Shown here: positions 51,503 through 62,969 of the stretch, one piece after another | Layout of the letters: each line of letters starts with the position of its first letter | How positions within the stretch are numbered: the first letter of the stretch is position 1 | Source of the DNA: Allolobophora icterica | Lineage: Eukaryota; Annelida; Clitellata; Crassiclitellata; Lumbricidae | Length of the DNA stretch: 64,000 nt | Direction: 5' to 3' | NCBI GenBank assembly: GCA_963556255.1 | Contig: OY744609.1 | Location: forward strand, 2,538,418 to 2,602,417 | Made by a program: the position numbers and the translations under genes | The notes under the pieces: model-generated | What the model saw: the letters and a program-made list of their open reading frames with translations, nothing else | Told to the model about the DNA's origin: nothing | Database searches by the model: none

Positions 51503-52523
51503 TATAGAATATATAGGCGTCCACGGTCAATGTTAACTAACAAGCTTGCTTCTAGATAGGCTACTCTCGGTATCTAGAAGTGTTGCTATGGAGATGATTG
51601 TCCGTTGAGCCTAAAACGTATTGGCCAATCACAAACATGTAGCCTGTACATTGTGTATAAATTAACTCCGCTTAAACTCCGCTCAAACACAATAATTTAT
51701 GTGCGCCTATTTAAAACAACGACTTCCGGGCGTATAACATCCTATCTTGTCTTATTTTCAATATACGCTACAAATCAGAATGAATATTATGTCCGATTGT
51801 TTACTATAAGCTACGGAGTAGATATGACATACAGACCTGCAAGATAGACGTCTAGAGTCCGTGTTTCCCTAAGTGGCTGTCGTACAGTATTGAAGATTGT
51901 ATGGAGGGGTTGTCGATCTACGATGATCAATAGCGGGTAGCTCTCTTTAAGTAAATAGAGGACTACAAGTAACTCCTTTCAAAAACGCACGGGGAGTGTG
52001 ACCGTAACTTCAGACTTTCTGACTTTCATTGTTCTAACCTGAAATTTCTGAGTAAATCTGTCTGATTAGGTTAACCAACTGGGATCAAAATTGTAATCTC
52101 TAGATTCTAGGCTGGGCCGTAAAAGTTCGGCCCGGTGAAACAATCAAGTCGCCTCTGGGCAGCAGGGCGAAGAAATCTGCGACCAGAGATGGAAGGGGCT
52201 GAATAACACAAAACATGGGTTTCAACTGTTGACTGACGATTGGTTTGTCATTCGTCATTCAACATTTAAAACCCGTTTTAAAACCCCTGCAGCTCCAAAA
52301 CTTCAACCGGACATGTATGTGGACCATATCATCACTCAACAGAGACCAATATGGTTCAGTGCCCGCGAATGTTCTGGTTCCCACGACTTCGCTTCGTATG
52401 TGCTGAAGAAGTCCAGAGAAGGATCGGGAAGACCAGAGGCGTAACTTTGGTCTAAAAAGTGGAGGGTTCCAATTTCTTGCATAACGAAGCAAGGCGGAGA
52501 CTGCGATCTCTGGGAAGGCTCAA
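51503..52523. other. Intergenic, no gene recognised
   Basis: AT-rich to 51850, then unremarkable sequence. A 71-codon frame at 52229-52444 has no recognisable motif and is not counted as a gene. Confidence 0.5.
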
Positions 52524-52736
52524 TCAACTTACATAATAACCGTTGTACGTCTGTCTGTCTGTCTGTCCCGTAAACAAACACTATTGTGACGTCACTATAC
52601 TGCCGCCTTGGCGACGGTTGTCTTGACGGTTGTCTTGACGACGGCTATAGGCCTATAATATGACGTTATTGTTATCACTGCAATAATAATTGTTTTTTAT
52701 AGGCTATACCGTGATTTTTCACGGGTGTACAGCTAG
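52524..52736 (+). mobile_element. Short non-autonomous Helitron, 213 bp
   Basis: Starts TCAACTTACATAATAACCG, has a TCTG tract, and ends with hairpin CCGTGATTTTTCACGG, then GTGTACAG and CTAG at 52733-52736. The next element begins at the following base. Confidence 0.82.
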
Positions 52737-52761
52737 TCAACTTACATAATAACCGTTGTAC

Positions 52762-52795
<34 letters not shown>

Positions 52796-52929
52796 ATGTC
52801 TGTCTGTCTGTCTGTCTGTCTGTCCCGTAAACAAACACTATTGTGACGTCACTATACTGCCGCCTTGGCGACGGTTGTCTTGACGACGGCTATAGGCCTA
52901 TAATATGACGTTATTGTTATCACTGCAAT

Positions 52930-55900
52930 CATTGTTATCACAGTTGGTGTTTTGCGTTCGTCGTGTTACACGCTGGTGCGCAGGCTCGTGTATTTTGGTT
53001 GCTACTTAGCTTATCTTTGGACCTTTTCTTTCTGGAAACAGTCATTTTAATGGATTACCTCTTCTGGATCTTCGTAATTCGTTTTATTTTTGATATTTTC
53101 GTCTGTTTTTGGAGAAACTTGTCGTTTTTCTTTGCCGTTTGGATGATTTGATTCAGCCATTATAGATTATACGTCATCGTTCGTACATCCTTCAGACGTC
53201 ATCGGATGTACAACCTTAATACACGCCGTACAGTACGTACTGTTGATTTATTATTAGCGCAGTGTTTACATTGTTAAGAAGCGATGTCTCTTCCTATGTC
53301 GCCTGCGCTGACAGTGCCGAAGATGCCGGTGACAGTGTATACGTCTACACTGGAATCCACGTCGTCGCCTGTTACTCTAACTACGACTCCATCTGATTTC
53401 AATGCTGCTACTGCCTTAAATAGGCCAGTGCTGAGACCACGCATCATGTATACCTCAGAACAATTGAGATCAAATTGGTTGAATAGCTACCGACCGACTC
53501 GTGCTCTTCGAAAGGTCCTGTTCCAGTTCCAAATCTGGTGTCCTGCCAACTATCGGCAGAAGAGACTGGATCGAGCAGTTGGGCTGGATCGATCTTCCTC
53601 CGCATTTCAACCGCTGGAGCCAGTATTGAAGCCTACTGCTGCTGATTCTTCACGCCAGATTGACTCTTCACAATCTCGACAGAAGTCATCTCCACTGACT
53701 AAAGAAAATCCACTTCCTTCTCCGCCTCTGTCTACACCGTCCTCTGGTCTTCGACTTGCCTCTTGGAATGCTCAATCCATATCGGAAAAGTTTGCTTATG
53801 TCTCACAATCACTTCTTGAGGATAAGCTCGACGTCTTTGCCATTACTGAAAGTTGGCATCTTGCCTCTGACGATGTTCCAGTTCTACGTGCGACACCGTC
53901 TGGTTTCTCTTCGCGTGACCGTCCTCGTCCACCCCACCCAGATGGTCGACCGGCCCGTGGTGGAGGCATCATCGTATTCTTCCGCTCCTCGCTACGCGTT
54001 TCTCAGATCAATCTCGACGATTCATTATCAACGTTAGAAGCCCTCTGCCTGAGCATTGCCACTCCTCATGGTCCCGTCACTCTACTTACTGTTTACCGAC
54101 CTGGCTCTTCTCCCCCAACAGCACAATTTTTTGAAGAACTTTCTACCCTCTTGGAAACAGTTGTTACACGTAACTCTCAACTCGTCATCCTCGGTGATTT
54201 TAATATCCATCTGGAGGATCCTACCTTACCTGCTTCTGCTCGGTTTTTAGACATTCTCACGCAATTTGGACTTCGACAGCATATAAATCAACCTACTCAT
54301 CGATTAGGTGGTCAGCTTGATCTTGTCATCACTAGTGAGGATGATCAAGTAGACGACCTTAAAGTTCTACCACCGACGCTCTCGGACCATTCTGTCATCA
54401 GTTTTACTCTTCCTTCCATTCATCTTCAACCGATTCACTCCATTCGCATGATACGTGGATGGAAATCGTTTGACTCGTCTGCCTTCAGTGCAGCTCTACG
54501 TGACACTCTCCTTTCTTCGCCGGATTCTTCTCTGGATAACCTCTCAGTTGCTGAACTATTCGACCTATACACTTCCACGGTTACAAGTCTCCTCGACGCC
54601 ATGTTACCTCGGCGTAAAGTTTGGACACGTCAGCGCCCACTGGCAGTCTGGTTTGACGCTGACTGCCGTCGACTCCGTCGTCGTACCCGATGCCTCGAGC
54701 GCCGTAGTCGTCGGACTAAAGATCCTGTCGACCGACTAGCCTGGATTACTCAGCTTCGCTCATTACATCGCCTCTACCATCAGAAGGAAGCTGAATATTG
54801 GGAAAAGCTAGTCTTGCGCTACGAAAAAAATCCAAGACGCTTGTGGTCGTCTGTCTCGGGTCTCCTTGGGCGATCATCTCGTTCTACCGAAGCTCCATCT
54901 TTCACTGCAGATGAGTTTCAGGAAATGCTTTCCACAAAGATCGACCGACTTCGTGCTTCGACAGCTGATGCTCCTCCTCCGACCTTCACATCTACATCCA
55001 CTGTCTTCGATAGTTTTCGTCCTATCTCAGAGTTCGACCTTCGTTTAGTATTAACGTCTGTTAATCTTAAATCATGTGAACTCGATCCGCTACCCCCTTT
55101 TGTTATTAGTGACATTTTAGATGACCTTGCTCCCTTTCTTGTTTATCTATTTAATAGATCGCTTTCCGAAGGGTGTATTCCTCCATCGCAGAAGCGTGCT
55201 CTGGTCTTTCCTTCGCTAAAAAAGCCTAATCTTGATACTAATCTCTGCAATAATTATCGTCCCATCTCCAATTTATCTTTCCTATCCAAGACTCTTGAAC
55301 GTCTTGTCTCTCTTCAGCTCCTCCCTTATCTTGAGCAATCTAGACTCCTTCCTGCTAATCAATCAGGCTTTAGGGCTCATCATTCTACTGAGACTGCTCT
55401 CCTCTCTCTCCTCTCTGAAATCTACTCTGCTGTTGACAGGGCTGAACTTAGCCTCTTGGCTCTTTTCGATGTTTCTGCAGCCTTTGATATGGTAGATCAT
55501 AGTACTCTCCTTCAGCGTCTTGAGACTTCATATGGGTTGCAGGGCCTTCCTCTTTGCTGGTTTCGATCATATATGTCTGAACGAACCCAAATGATTATAT
55601 CGGGCGACTCTAGAACAAAATGGATTCACATTAAGCTGGGCGTTCCTCAAGGCTCTGTACTTGGTCCTTTACTCTTTATTCTCTACACGGCTGACATTCC
55701 TTCTCTTTTCCCACTCTCGGGAGCTACTGGTCATATCTTTGCTGATGATGTGCAAGCTTTTGTCCATGGGTCTCCTTTATCTCAATTGCACTTAGTTGAG
55801 CGTATTGAGTCTCTATCTAAGTCTCTCCATTCCTGGATGTCCTCAAATCGTCTCTGTCTTAATGCCTCCAAAACCCAGTTCATTTGGTTTGGCTCCCGTC

Positions 55901-56675
55901 AACAGTTGCTTAAGATTGATTTTGCCCTCCTCTTGGAAATCTTCCCTCACTACTCCTTTTCATCAAGTGTACGTGATCTAGGTGTTACGCTTGATAGCTC
56001 TCTCTCCTTCAAAGATCACATCTCTAACCTCACACGTGTTTCCTACTTCCACTTAAGGCGTCTCAGGGCTGTTCGACGATCTGTCTCTTCCTCTGTTTTC
56101 ACAACGCTGGTCCATGCTTTCATTTGTTCCAGAATTGACTACTGCAATTCGCTTCTAATCGGTCTTCCTAAGGTTCGTCTCATGCCTCTGCAGTCAGTCC
56201 TAAATGCAGCTGCGAGATTAATTGCCCGTCTGCCACGCTACTCACGCATTTCATCCTTCATGTTTGAGAAACTGCACTGGCTTCCTCTCTCTGCACGTAT
56301 TAAGTTCAAAATCCTTATTCTGGTGTCAAAGACACAGCGGGGTCTCGCCCCCAAATATTTAATTGATGTAATTCACCGGCCTCTTTCTGTCTCTTCGCAT
56401 CGTCCACTTCGCTCCTCAAACAGATTTGACCTCTCAGTTCCTCATACTAGAACAGCTATGGCTCAATCCCGATCTTTTGCCTCAATTGGTCCCTCTCTCT
56501 GGAATACACTGTCTCCTTCTACTCGCTCTCAAATTTTAATAAGTAACCCCTCATCTTCTTTTGCTTTCCTCAAGACTTATTTCTTTTCTCTTGGCCTTGC
56601 GCACTGGGAGCGCCTCTGAACGGTTCACCCTACTAGAGGCGCTTTATAAATGTTTAAATACAATACAATACAATA
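52930..56675 (+). mobile_element. Near full-length LINE, CR1/L2-like group
   Basis: Nine-base duplication CACTGCAAT (52921-52929 and 56676-56684). About 350 bp of leader, one long ORF, then a short 3' UTR with GAGGCGCTTTATAAATG and a (CAATA)n tail. Insertion into the Helitron at a site recoverable from the neighbouring copy. Confidence 0.93.
53284..56619 (+). CDS. LINE polyprotein: AP endonuclease and reverse transcriptase (1111 aa)
   Basis: No internal stop. Residues about 154-375: apurinic-type endonuclease (LASWNAQSISEKF, ITESWH, LGDFNIHLED, SDHSVISF). Residues about 640-900: reverse transcriptase (NNYRPISNLSFLSKTLERLV, GFRAHHSTETALL, LFDVSAAFDMVDH, GVPQGSVLGPLLFILY, FADDVQAFV). The C terminus matches CR1/L2/Crack/Daphne-type elements (RIDYCNSLLIGLP, LHWLPLSARIKFKIL, FASIGPSLWNTL). 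No separate ORF1 is seen; the first 150 residues have no recognised domain. Nicks target DNA and copies its own RNA there. An open frame, intact motifs and short duplication suggest recent or continuing activity. Confidence 0.93.
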   Translation: MSLPMSPALTVPKMPVTVYTSTLESTSSPVTLTTTPSDFNAATALNRPVLRPRIMYTSEQLRSNWLNSYRPTRALRKVLFQFQIWCPANYRQKRLDRAVGLDRSSSAFQPLEPVLKPTAADSSRQIDSSQSRQKSSPLTKENPLPSPPLSTPSSGLRLASWNAQSISEKFAYVSQSLLEDKLDVFAITESWHLASDDVPVLRATPSGFSSRDRPRPPHPDGRPARGGGIIVFFRSSLRVSQINLDDSLSTLEALCLSIATPHGPVTLLTVYRPGSSPPTAQFFEELSTLLETVVTRNSQLVILGDFNIHLEDPTLPASARFLDILTQFGLRQHINQPTHRLGGQLDLVITSEDDQVDDLKVLPPTLSDHSVISFTLPSIHLQPIHSIRMIRGWKSFDSSAFSAALRDTLLSSPDSSLDNLSVAELFDLYTSTVTSLLDAMLPRRKVWTRQRPLAVWFDADCRRLRRRTRCLERRSRRTKDPVDRLAWITQLRSLHRLYHQKEAEYWEKLVLRYEKNPRRLWSSVSGLLGRSSRSTEAPSFTADEFQEMLSTKIDRLRASTADAPPPTFTSTSTVFDSFRPISEFDLRLVLTSVNLKSCELDPLPPFVISDILDDLAPFLVYLFNRSLSEGCIPPSQKRALVFPSLKKPNLDTNLCNNYRPISNLSFLSKTLERLVSLQLLPYLEQSRLLPANQSGFRAHHSTETALLSLLSEIYSAVDRAELSLLALFDVSAAFDMVDHSTLLQRLETSYGLQGLPLCWFRSYMSERTQMIISGDSRTKWIHIKLGVPQGSVLGPLLFILYTADIPSLFPLSGATGHIFADDVQAFVHGSPLSQLHLVERIESLSKSLHSWMSSNRLCLNASKTQFIWFGSRQQLLKIDFALLLEIFPHYSFSSSVRDLGVTLDSSLSFKDHISNLTRVSYFHLRRLRAVRRSVSSSVFTTLVHAFICSRIDYCNSLLIGLPKVRLMPLQSVLNAAARLIARLPRYSRISSFMFEKLHWLPLSARIKFKILILVSKTQRGLAPKYLIDVIHRPLSVSSHRPLRSSNRFDLSVPHTRTAMAQSRSFASIGPSLWNTLSPSTRSQILISNPSSSFAFLKTYFFSLGLAHWERL

Positions 56676-56730
56676 CACTGCAATAATAATTGTTTTTTAT
56701 ATACCGTGATTTTTCACGGGTTACAGCTAG

Positions 56731-56984
56731 TAATAAAATATTGATTGGCAATGTTCACAAAGTAGGGGTACGGTACCCCCAATTAAAAAAGTGTGGAGTA
56801 CGGGTACCCCTCGTACCCTCACAAAGTACGCCTATGGGGAAGACAAGTAGGACTGGAACTAGAGTAGAGCAGTGCCAGAGACGCCAAACGAAGAAGATAG
56901 TCGTTGAAGAAGGAAGCTGCAGTGATGAATGGTGCCAAATGCGGCGGAGACATCGAGAAGACAGAGGCAGGAGACTTGTTGGTC
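56731..56984. other. Spacer, no gene
   Basis: Contains two CACAAAGTA blocks (about 56756 and 56820) and palindromic GGTACGGTACC. Meaning unknown. Confidence 0.45.
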
Positions 56985-57990
56985 TTAACCTCGGAGATAG
57001 TGGAAGATCACCGGTACCTTACACTTTTCGGGATATATTCTAAGTTTTAAGTTACACTCGCTGTGAGCGGCTCCTCGGTACATACCGGTAATGTGGCAGT
57101 GGTCACGAACTCTATCCGCTTCGAGAGCATTTCCGCAGATGTGACAATCGATAGCCTCGCGGAAGGATTGGCGATCGACCGCTGACATAACCATTTTAGC
57201 TGGGGTGGCCAGCCTTTGTTCGATAGAGGCCAGCTCGCCTTGCAGTCTTCGTAGGAACTCTTCCACGGCGTTTCTCCGCGGTATAAAACTGGTTTCTTCG
57301 TGCGGCCGTCGCATCGAACCACTATGTAACAGAAGCTGCACGGTTTCTGCTCAGCTATCTGTCTGGTATTGCTCTCGTTGGGGTCCATGGCCGCATTTAG
57401 GACTGGCACGTTCAACGCCTCGAAGTCTGCGTAAATGATATATGGGACTCGCATCTGTTTACGATGGTTCTGGAATTTGAGGATATTTTCATCCTCTTTT
57501 CGCATCTCAATCCGCTGAGGCTTCTTACTGATCCTCTGACAATCTCTGATATGAGCATCCAGCAAGTCTTGTCTACAGAATATGTGTAGGCAGCGACGAC
57601 ATGGGTGCTTTCGCTCTTTATGATTGCTGTTTTTGTACAATATTCGGGCTAAGTCTTTGATCCAGACATAATGAAAATTTTCATTTGCCTCGTCGGCCAG
57701 TAGTAGAAGGTCAATATTGTGTACACTGGCCCGGTTTGAAATGTGAATTGGGTACAAAGCTTTATCCCACCCGAAGACTGAGACGCTTATAGTTGGGTTT
57801 TGACGCTCAAACTTGTCGATATCTGTTACCTTCACTGGAAATTCTATATCGTCAAAGTTTAGCTCCTGCAGGTGGGCCTGATACTCATAGGGGCGATTCG
57901 GATTTTGATCTGCTGGGTACATTGCGCTTAGTATGGCCCACTCAAAGCATCGGTTATCATTATGCTTTACATTAATAACTGTGCGAGGGG
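56985..57990 (-). pseudogene. PolB fragment E, second Polinton family
   Basis: Minus-strand piece matching about residues 250-583 of the intact PolB at 16292: NDNRCFEWAILSAMYP, CRRCLHIFCRQDLLDAHI, YADFEALN, CHICGNALEADRVRDHCHIT, ending at FHYLRG. One frame change near 57270. Truncated on both sides; its 5' side is cut by an LTR element at 57991. Confidence 0.9.
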
Positions 57991-58588
57991 TGTCACGTTG
58001 GGGCACGCTGACCGTCATGCTTCAGTGATAGCCAGCAGTCGACACCGCCTCGAGTCGATACCTGGTGGTCTGGATAGTACAGCGGATGATCGGACGGTGA
58101 TGACGCGGCCAAGGGCAACAACTGGGCCAAGGGTCAAGATCGGAACTCGGTCGCCTGAACCTGATCTTCACGCTGAACAAACAACGACCAACATCATATG
58201 ACCGGCTCATATGACAAAGGCAGACGGGTGTATATAAGATTCGACATCCATCTCGGAAGGACACGTTATGGGGGCCCGACGGCAGCGATCTCATGATTAG
58301 TTGAGAAACATTGCTGAGACGCGGTCATAACGTGGGACGGCTGGACGCTAGACCTTGGAAACAACAGACGTTGACTTAGACAAAGATAACGATTTAGACC
58401 CGTAATAACGGTTGAACGATAAGACGACTGATTGAGACATATTTAACTATTGACATTAGGTTCACCTTGTTAGCATCCTATATTAATGTATGTATATTAG
58501 TTGTATAATAATAAACTTAGATTAATTATTCGAACCGTGTTCGTCTGTGTACTTAAGAGAACCGACGTAGGGACTTAAGCACACGACA
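57991..58588 (+). repeat. 5' LTR of a Gmr1-like LTR retrotransposon (G1)
   Basis: Begins TGTCACG and ends CACGACA, giving imperfect TG..CA inverted ends, about 598 bp. Followed by a primer-binding site and gag. The 3' LTR is not in the window, so the limits rest on the ends and on the PBS. Confidence 0.72.
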
Positions 58589-58590
58589 TT

Positions 58591-58608
58591 TGGCGCAGTC
58601 GACAGGAT
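58591..58608 (+). other. Primer-binding site of G1
   Basis: TGGCGCAGTCGACAGGAT just after the LTR: begins with TGG as needed to pair with the CCA end of a tRNA. The tRNA was not identified. Confidence 0.68.
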
Positions 58609-59097
58609 ACTTTGATTAGATTAGATTATAACTATTTGTCAGGGTGTTTGACAGAGAACGATCGGTGATAACGGAACAATCGGTGATAACAGAACGATCG
58701 GTGAACGTTGATACTGGTCTCAGCAGAAACTTCACCAGGGAACGGTTCGAGACAAGGGCGTATTCAGCAACGCGGCAGACGGTCGGCCGGGAGAACGCAA
58801 CGTCACATACAACACGAGGCAGGTAGGACCTTCCGTCAAGTGTCGGGTTGTATGAGATGAAGTAAGGGTTGTAAGTCGCGGGACAAGAGTCGGCTAGGAG
58901 CGTCTATCATAATCGATAACCCGATGATCTTTTTCTTGCGTATTCCAGTCCCGTGGTTTCCTCTTTCTGAAAGCGGGAGCCTATATCCCTATATATAGTA
59001 TAATCGTTGAACATAAGAATCTTTTTCTTGCGTATTCCAGTCCCGTGGTTTCCTCTTTCTTAAAGCGTGAGCCTCTATCCCTGTTAACGCGTTAACA
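58609..59097 (+). repeat. Leader of G1 with two repeat arrays
   Basis: CGATCGGTGATAAC-like units three times at about 58657-58712. A 65-bp block TCTTTTTCTTGCGTATTCC..AAAGCG occurs at about 58929-58993 and again at 59021-59085, nearly the same. Possibly transcription or packaging signals. Confidence 0.7.
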
Positions 59098-62000
59098 ATG
59101 GATCAATTAACTCACGAGCAACAGGCAGACGTGCGTAAGATGTCCAGTGGAAGAATCACCTCATACTTAATTAAGGCTGGGGTAGACGAAGAAGCGGTGT
59201 TTGCGATGGAACGACAACAGCTGATGGACGAATGGGCTGAGCTCATTGCTCAGGGACGGGAAACACCGCCCGAGGCAACCAGTCCCACGACGCTCACATT
59301 GCTGGACTCCAGTCTAAAATCAGATTTAGAACGGGAGAGATTTGAATTTGAGAAGAGAAGATACGAGGAGGAAAATGATGAGAAACAAAGGAAAAGGGAA
59401 GAAAGAAGAAAGAGAGACGAGAGGGAATTTAAACTGAGGGAGGATCAGCTAAGTCTAGATCGAGAACGACAGAAACAGCAAGACTTGGAGAGACGGGCTA
59501 GGGACGAAGAGCGAGTTACCAAACGGTCTCTGGCTAGCAGAAAAAAGTATTTCGGCGACGCGTTAAAAGGCATCCTGGGTAAGTTCCCACAGGACAGCGC
59601 CGAGATACCATGTTACTTTGACCATATAGAAAGGCTATTTGATCAGGTCCAGGTTGACAATGACGTAAGAGCTAATTTACTGTTAGCTAACCTAAACGAA
59701 CGAACAAAGGCGCTGACAACGCGGCTAACTGAACAGCAGGTTAATAACTATAAGGACCTGAAGGAATTCTTGCTGAAGGAATTTCGGATAAGTCCGCTTC
59801 AGCTGCGAGAACGATTTATATCAGCGCGTAAATTGCTCGATGAAACTTATTCATCGCTCGCATCTAGGCTACGAAACGCCTTAGTATACTACTTGCAGAG
59901 TCGGCAGGTAAACAAGTTGGAAGAGCTAGTTAGCTTGCTGTGTGCTGACCGAATGAAGGAGCTTCTCCCGAGGGAATGCTTGAACTTCATTCTGGCACAA
60001 GAGAAGGGTGAATGGTTGCGAGACGACGAGTTAGCTAACTCGGTAGACACATATATGGCCTCCCACCATCTGAGCGGGGAACCGATCAGGCATGGTAACC
60101 CCGTCCCATACCGGGACCACCGCTCGCCTAAACCAACCAACCAGAACGAGGGCACATCAACCAAGAAGGTTGAGCTCGTAGGCGGGGTGGGTAAGGAAGG
60201 GAAGGTATCAAGGGAAGAGGCAATGCGTAAGGGCTTGTGCTTTGTTTGTCTAGGCCATGGACACACAGCCCACCGCTGCCCCAAGGCCAAGGGACAGGAG
60301 GCCGACAAGAAGTCGGCCAAGGTAAATGTATGCACAGCTGACCCGACTGTTAATAATCCCCAGCTCAATAGCGACGATGATAACTTGACACACGAGGGTA
60401 GGCGTATTGACACAAGGAAGGGGGGAGAATGGACCCTCGACGACTTCGAATCCAAGGATTCGAGTGTTGACGGACAAGACTTAGATACATACAAGTCCTA
60501 TATTGATGCAGACGAGTTTCACGTTAGATCATATGTTGACATCACAATTGAGCAGTTGGGCGACCAAAAGGCACTAATCGATGGAGGCTCTGAGGTTTGT
60601 TGCATTCGGGAGTCGCTAGTCAAGCATCTGAACTTGCCGACGCATAAGAAGGTACGACTCGCGGGGCTAAATGGGAAATCGGACATCGTGAACGTTATTC
60701 GCATACCCATAAGGCCCGCGCTTAACCATTCTGTGGGACTCGTTAACATCGCACCCATTGTACGGGTATGGCTGGCGGTTGTGCCAGACCTAAACGAAGC
60801 GGTGATCTTAACACCTAACGTGGTGTCCCTCCTGAAGGACACGGCGCTGTATAACGTGTTGGCCATAAGGCAGGAGGACGCAACCCGAGCCTCATCCGAG
60901 CGGGAAACCAATCCCGCAATCGCCGCCTCGACCATGTCGGACGGCGACGGGGAGACTGAGATTAGGGAGTCAAGTGGGGTAGGGCAACCCAACGTCGACG
61001 ACGTCAGCTCAATCAATGACAATGAAAGGACAGCTCCAATCTCTGCAGACGATAATATCAACGAACGGGGAGGAGAGCAACCCGAGTTCTGGGACATCGA
61101 GAACACCGAGCGGACAACTAACGAGAGAGTAGCGGACGCTGATACATTATCGAAGGAACAGGGCAAATGCCCATCCTTAGAACCTTACTGGAAACTCGCA
61201 AGGCAGAATAAAAATAATTTCTATCTAGAAAATAGTTTGTTGTATCACAGAGACACCGTCGCCGGCCATAAGGTTAAACAGCTTTGCCTGCCAGAGGCTA
61301 GGATTGGGGTCGTCCTAGAAATGGGACATGACGCCCCATTCGCTGGTCACATGGGCGCAAAATCGACCCGAGACCGAATAAGGCTTAGTTTCTGGTTCCC
61401 CCATATGGACGACAAGATCAAAGCCTATTGCGCCTCATGTTCGATATGTCAATTAAGAGCTCCGATAAGGACGGCGCAGCGGGTCCCGATTACGCCTGTT
61501 CAGCGCAGCGACGAACTGCCATTCACGCATCTTTCTATCGACTGTATTGGCCCTATCATTCCCGAGGGGGATCCCTCTCTACCGAAGCCAGAATACAACT
61601 ATGCGCTGGTCTTGGTTGATCGATTTTCAAGGTGGCCAATGGCGTACCCCCTGCGGTCGCTGAGCGCCAAGGCAGTGTGTGATGCTTTGCTCCAGGTGTT
61701 TATGACCTTTTCTGTGCCTAAGTTAATTAGTTCAGATTGTGGCACTAATTTCACAAGTAAATTAACGAAGGAATTTCTTAAACGCCTGGGTTGCAGCCCA
61801 CGATTCAACACCCCCGGTCACCCAGAAGCAAACGGATTAGTCGAGCGTTGTAACCAGAGCCTAAAGGTCATGATAATACAAACTGGCCCAATCAGATCCA
61901 CGAGGTTGGCACCGCCTCTTGCCATTCGTCTTATGGAGCCTACGTGAGAGGCCATCTGCTACTACCCACATTAGCCCGTATGTGCTGGTCTATGGAACCC

Positions 62001-62410
62001 TACCCAGAGGACCGCTCACCATATTGAAAGAATCGTGGGCGGGGGAGCGAGAACTCCCATTCAGCATCGGAAAAACATCCGAACAATATTTACAGGGTTT
62101 AAAGGAGAACCTAGAGTTAGCAAAGGCTTACGCCGACTACTACTCAGATATAGAACAGAAACGGTATACGGATCACTACAATCTACGGAGCATGGACCGT
62201 AGGTATCTAGTAGGCGATAGAGTCATTATCTTAGCACCTGATTCCAATGGCGCCAAACTGTACAGTCGATGGCAGGGGCCTGGAACCGTGGTGGTAGTGA
62301 AATCCCCTTACTCGTATATCGTCGAGATCGAGGGAAAGAGAAGACATGTCCACGCCAACAAGATCCGCAAATTTCATGAACGGATCGAGCAGGCCTTAGT
62401 CAATAATTAA
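59098..62410 (+). pseudogene. Gag-protease-integrase of G1, frameshifted
   Basis: ATG at 59098 (MDQLTHEQQADVRKM). Charged coiled gag, SCAN-like capsid part (FPQDSAEIPCYFDHIERLF), CCHC knuckle CFVCLGHGHTAHRC, aspartic protease (ALIDGGSEVCCI). Then integrase directly: H2C2 zinc finger (H..H..C..C around GHDAPFAGHMG and CASCSICQ), catalytic SIDCIGPI, SDCGTNFT and GLVERCNQS, and a GPY/F-type tail ending HANKIRKFHERI. A frame change at about 61871-61885 separates the first ORF (to 61947) from the integrase tail (to 62410). INT lies before RT, the reverse of normal Ty3/gypsy. Confidence 0.88.
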
Positions 62411-62969
62411 TTGCTCTGTAATATTTGACCGGGACGAGGAATTCGGGACTGTAGAGGTAGTCGAGGACTACAGTTCGGCCGAGCATCGTCCCAGTGACCT
62501 AATTGACTCTAACAGAATCGCACACTTATCCGAGCAGGAAAGGCATCAGCTCCTAGAATTGCTTGACCGATTCCCGGGGGTATTCTCAGATAAACCCGGG
62601 TACTGTCCATTGTGGGAGCACGAGATTAAGATATTGCCTGGGTTCAAACCTAAGCGGTTGCGAGCGTATCGCATACCGGAACTGCTCAAACCGGAAGTGG
62701 AGCGCCAAATCCGAGAAATGTTGGAACTAGGAATTATAGTCCCCTCCACCAGCGAAATGGCCAGCCCGGTCGTCTGCGTCCTGAAGGGAGCAGATGGCCA
62801 AAAGGGAGTGCGGCTAGCCATTGACTATCGTCACGTGAATCTCCACTCGGAGGGAGATTGTTTCCCGTCACCGGATGTAGGTGATGTGCTACAAAAAGTC
62901 GGGAGAGCGAGATATATTAGTTGTTTTGACGCTAAGAGCGGCTTCTGGCAGTTACCGATGAATTCAAAG
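62411..62969 (+). pseudogene. Reverse transcriptase N part of G1
   Basis: In the +1 frame relative to the integrase end, open from about 62415. LLDRFPGVFSDKPGY, WEHEIKILPGFKPKRLRAYR, GVRLAIDYRHVN and SCFDAKSGFWQLPM: RT domain up to the first catalytic Asp. G2 reads INT and RT in one frame, so the phase change here is probably a one-base loss. Cut at about 62969 by the junction with G2. Confidence 0.88.

Larger units (their letters stand above)
52737..56730 (+). mobile_element. Helitron of the same family, holding a LINE
   Basis: Same TCAACTTACATAATAACCG start at 52737, directly after the CTAG of the previous unit, and the same hairpin plus CTAG at 56727-56730. Without the LINE (52930-56675 and one duplication) it would be about 240 bp. 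Confidence 0.85.

Noticed and set aside
58929..59085. Direct repeats considered as a second LTR of G1
   Set aside because: Only about 65 bp, both on the same side after the PBS and without TG..CA ends.
60519..61166. Long serine-rich minus-strand frame opposite gag-pol of G1
   Set aside because: Shadow of the strongly biased gag-protease coding strand, with no motif of its own.
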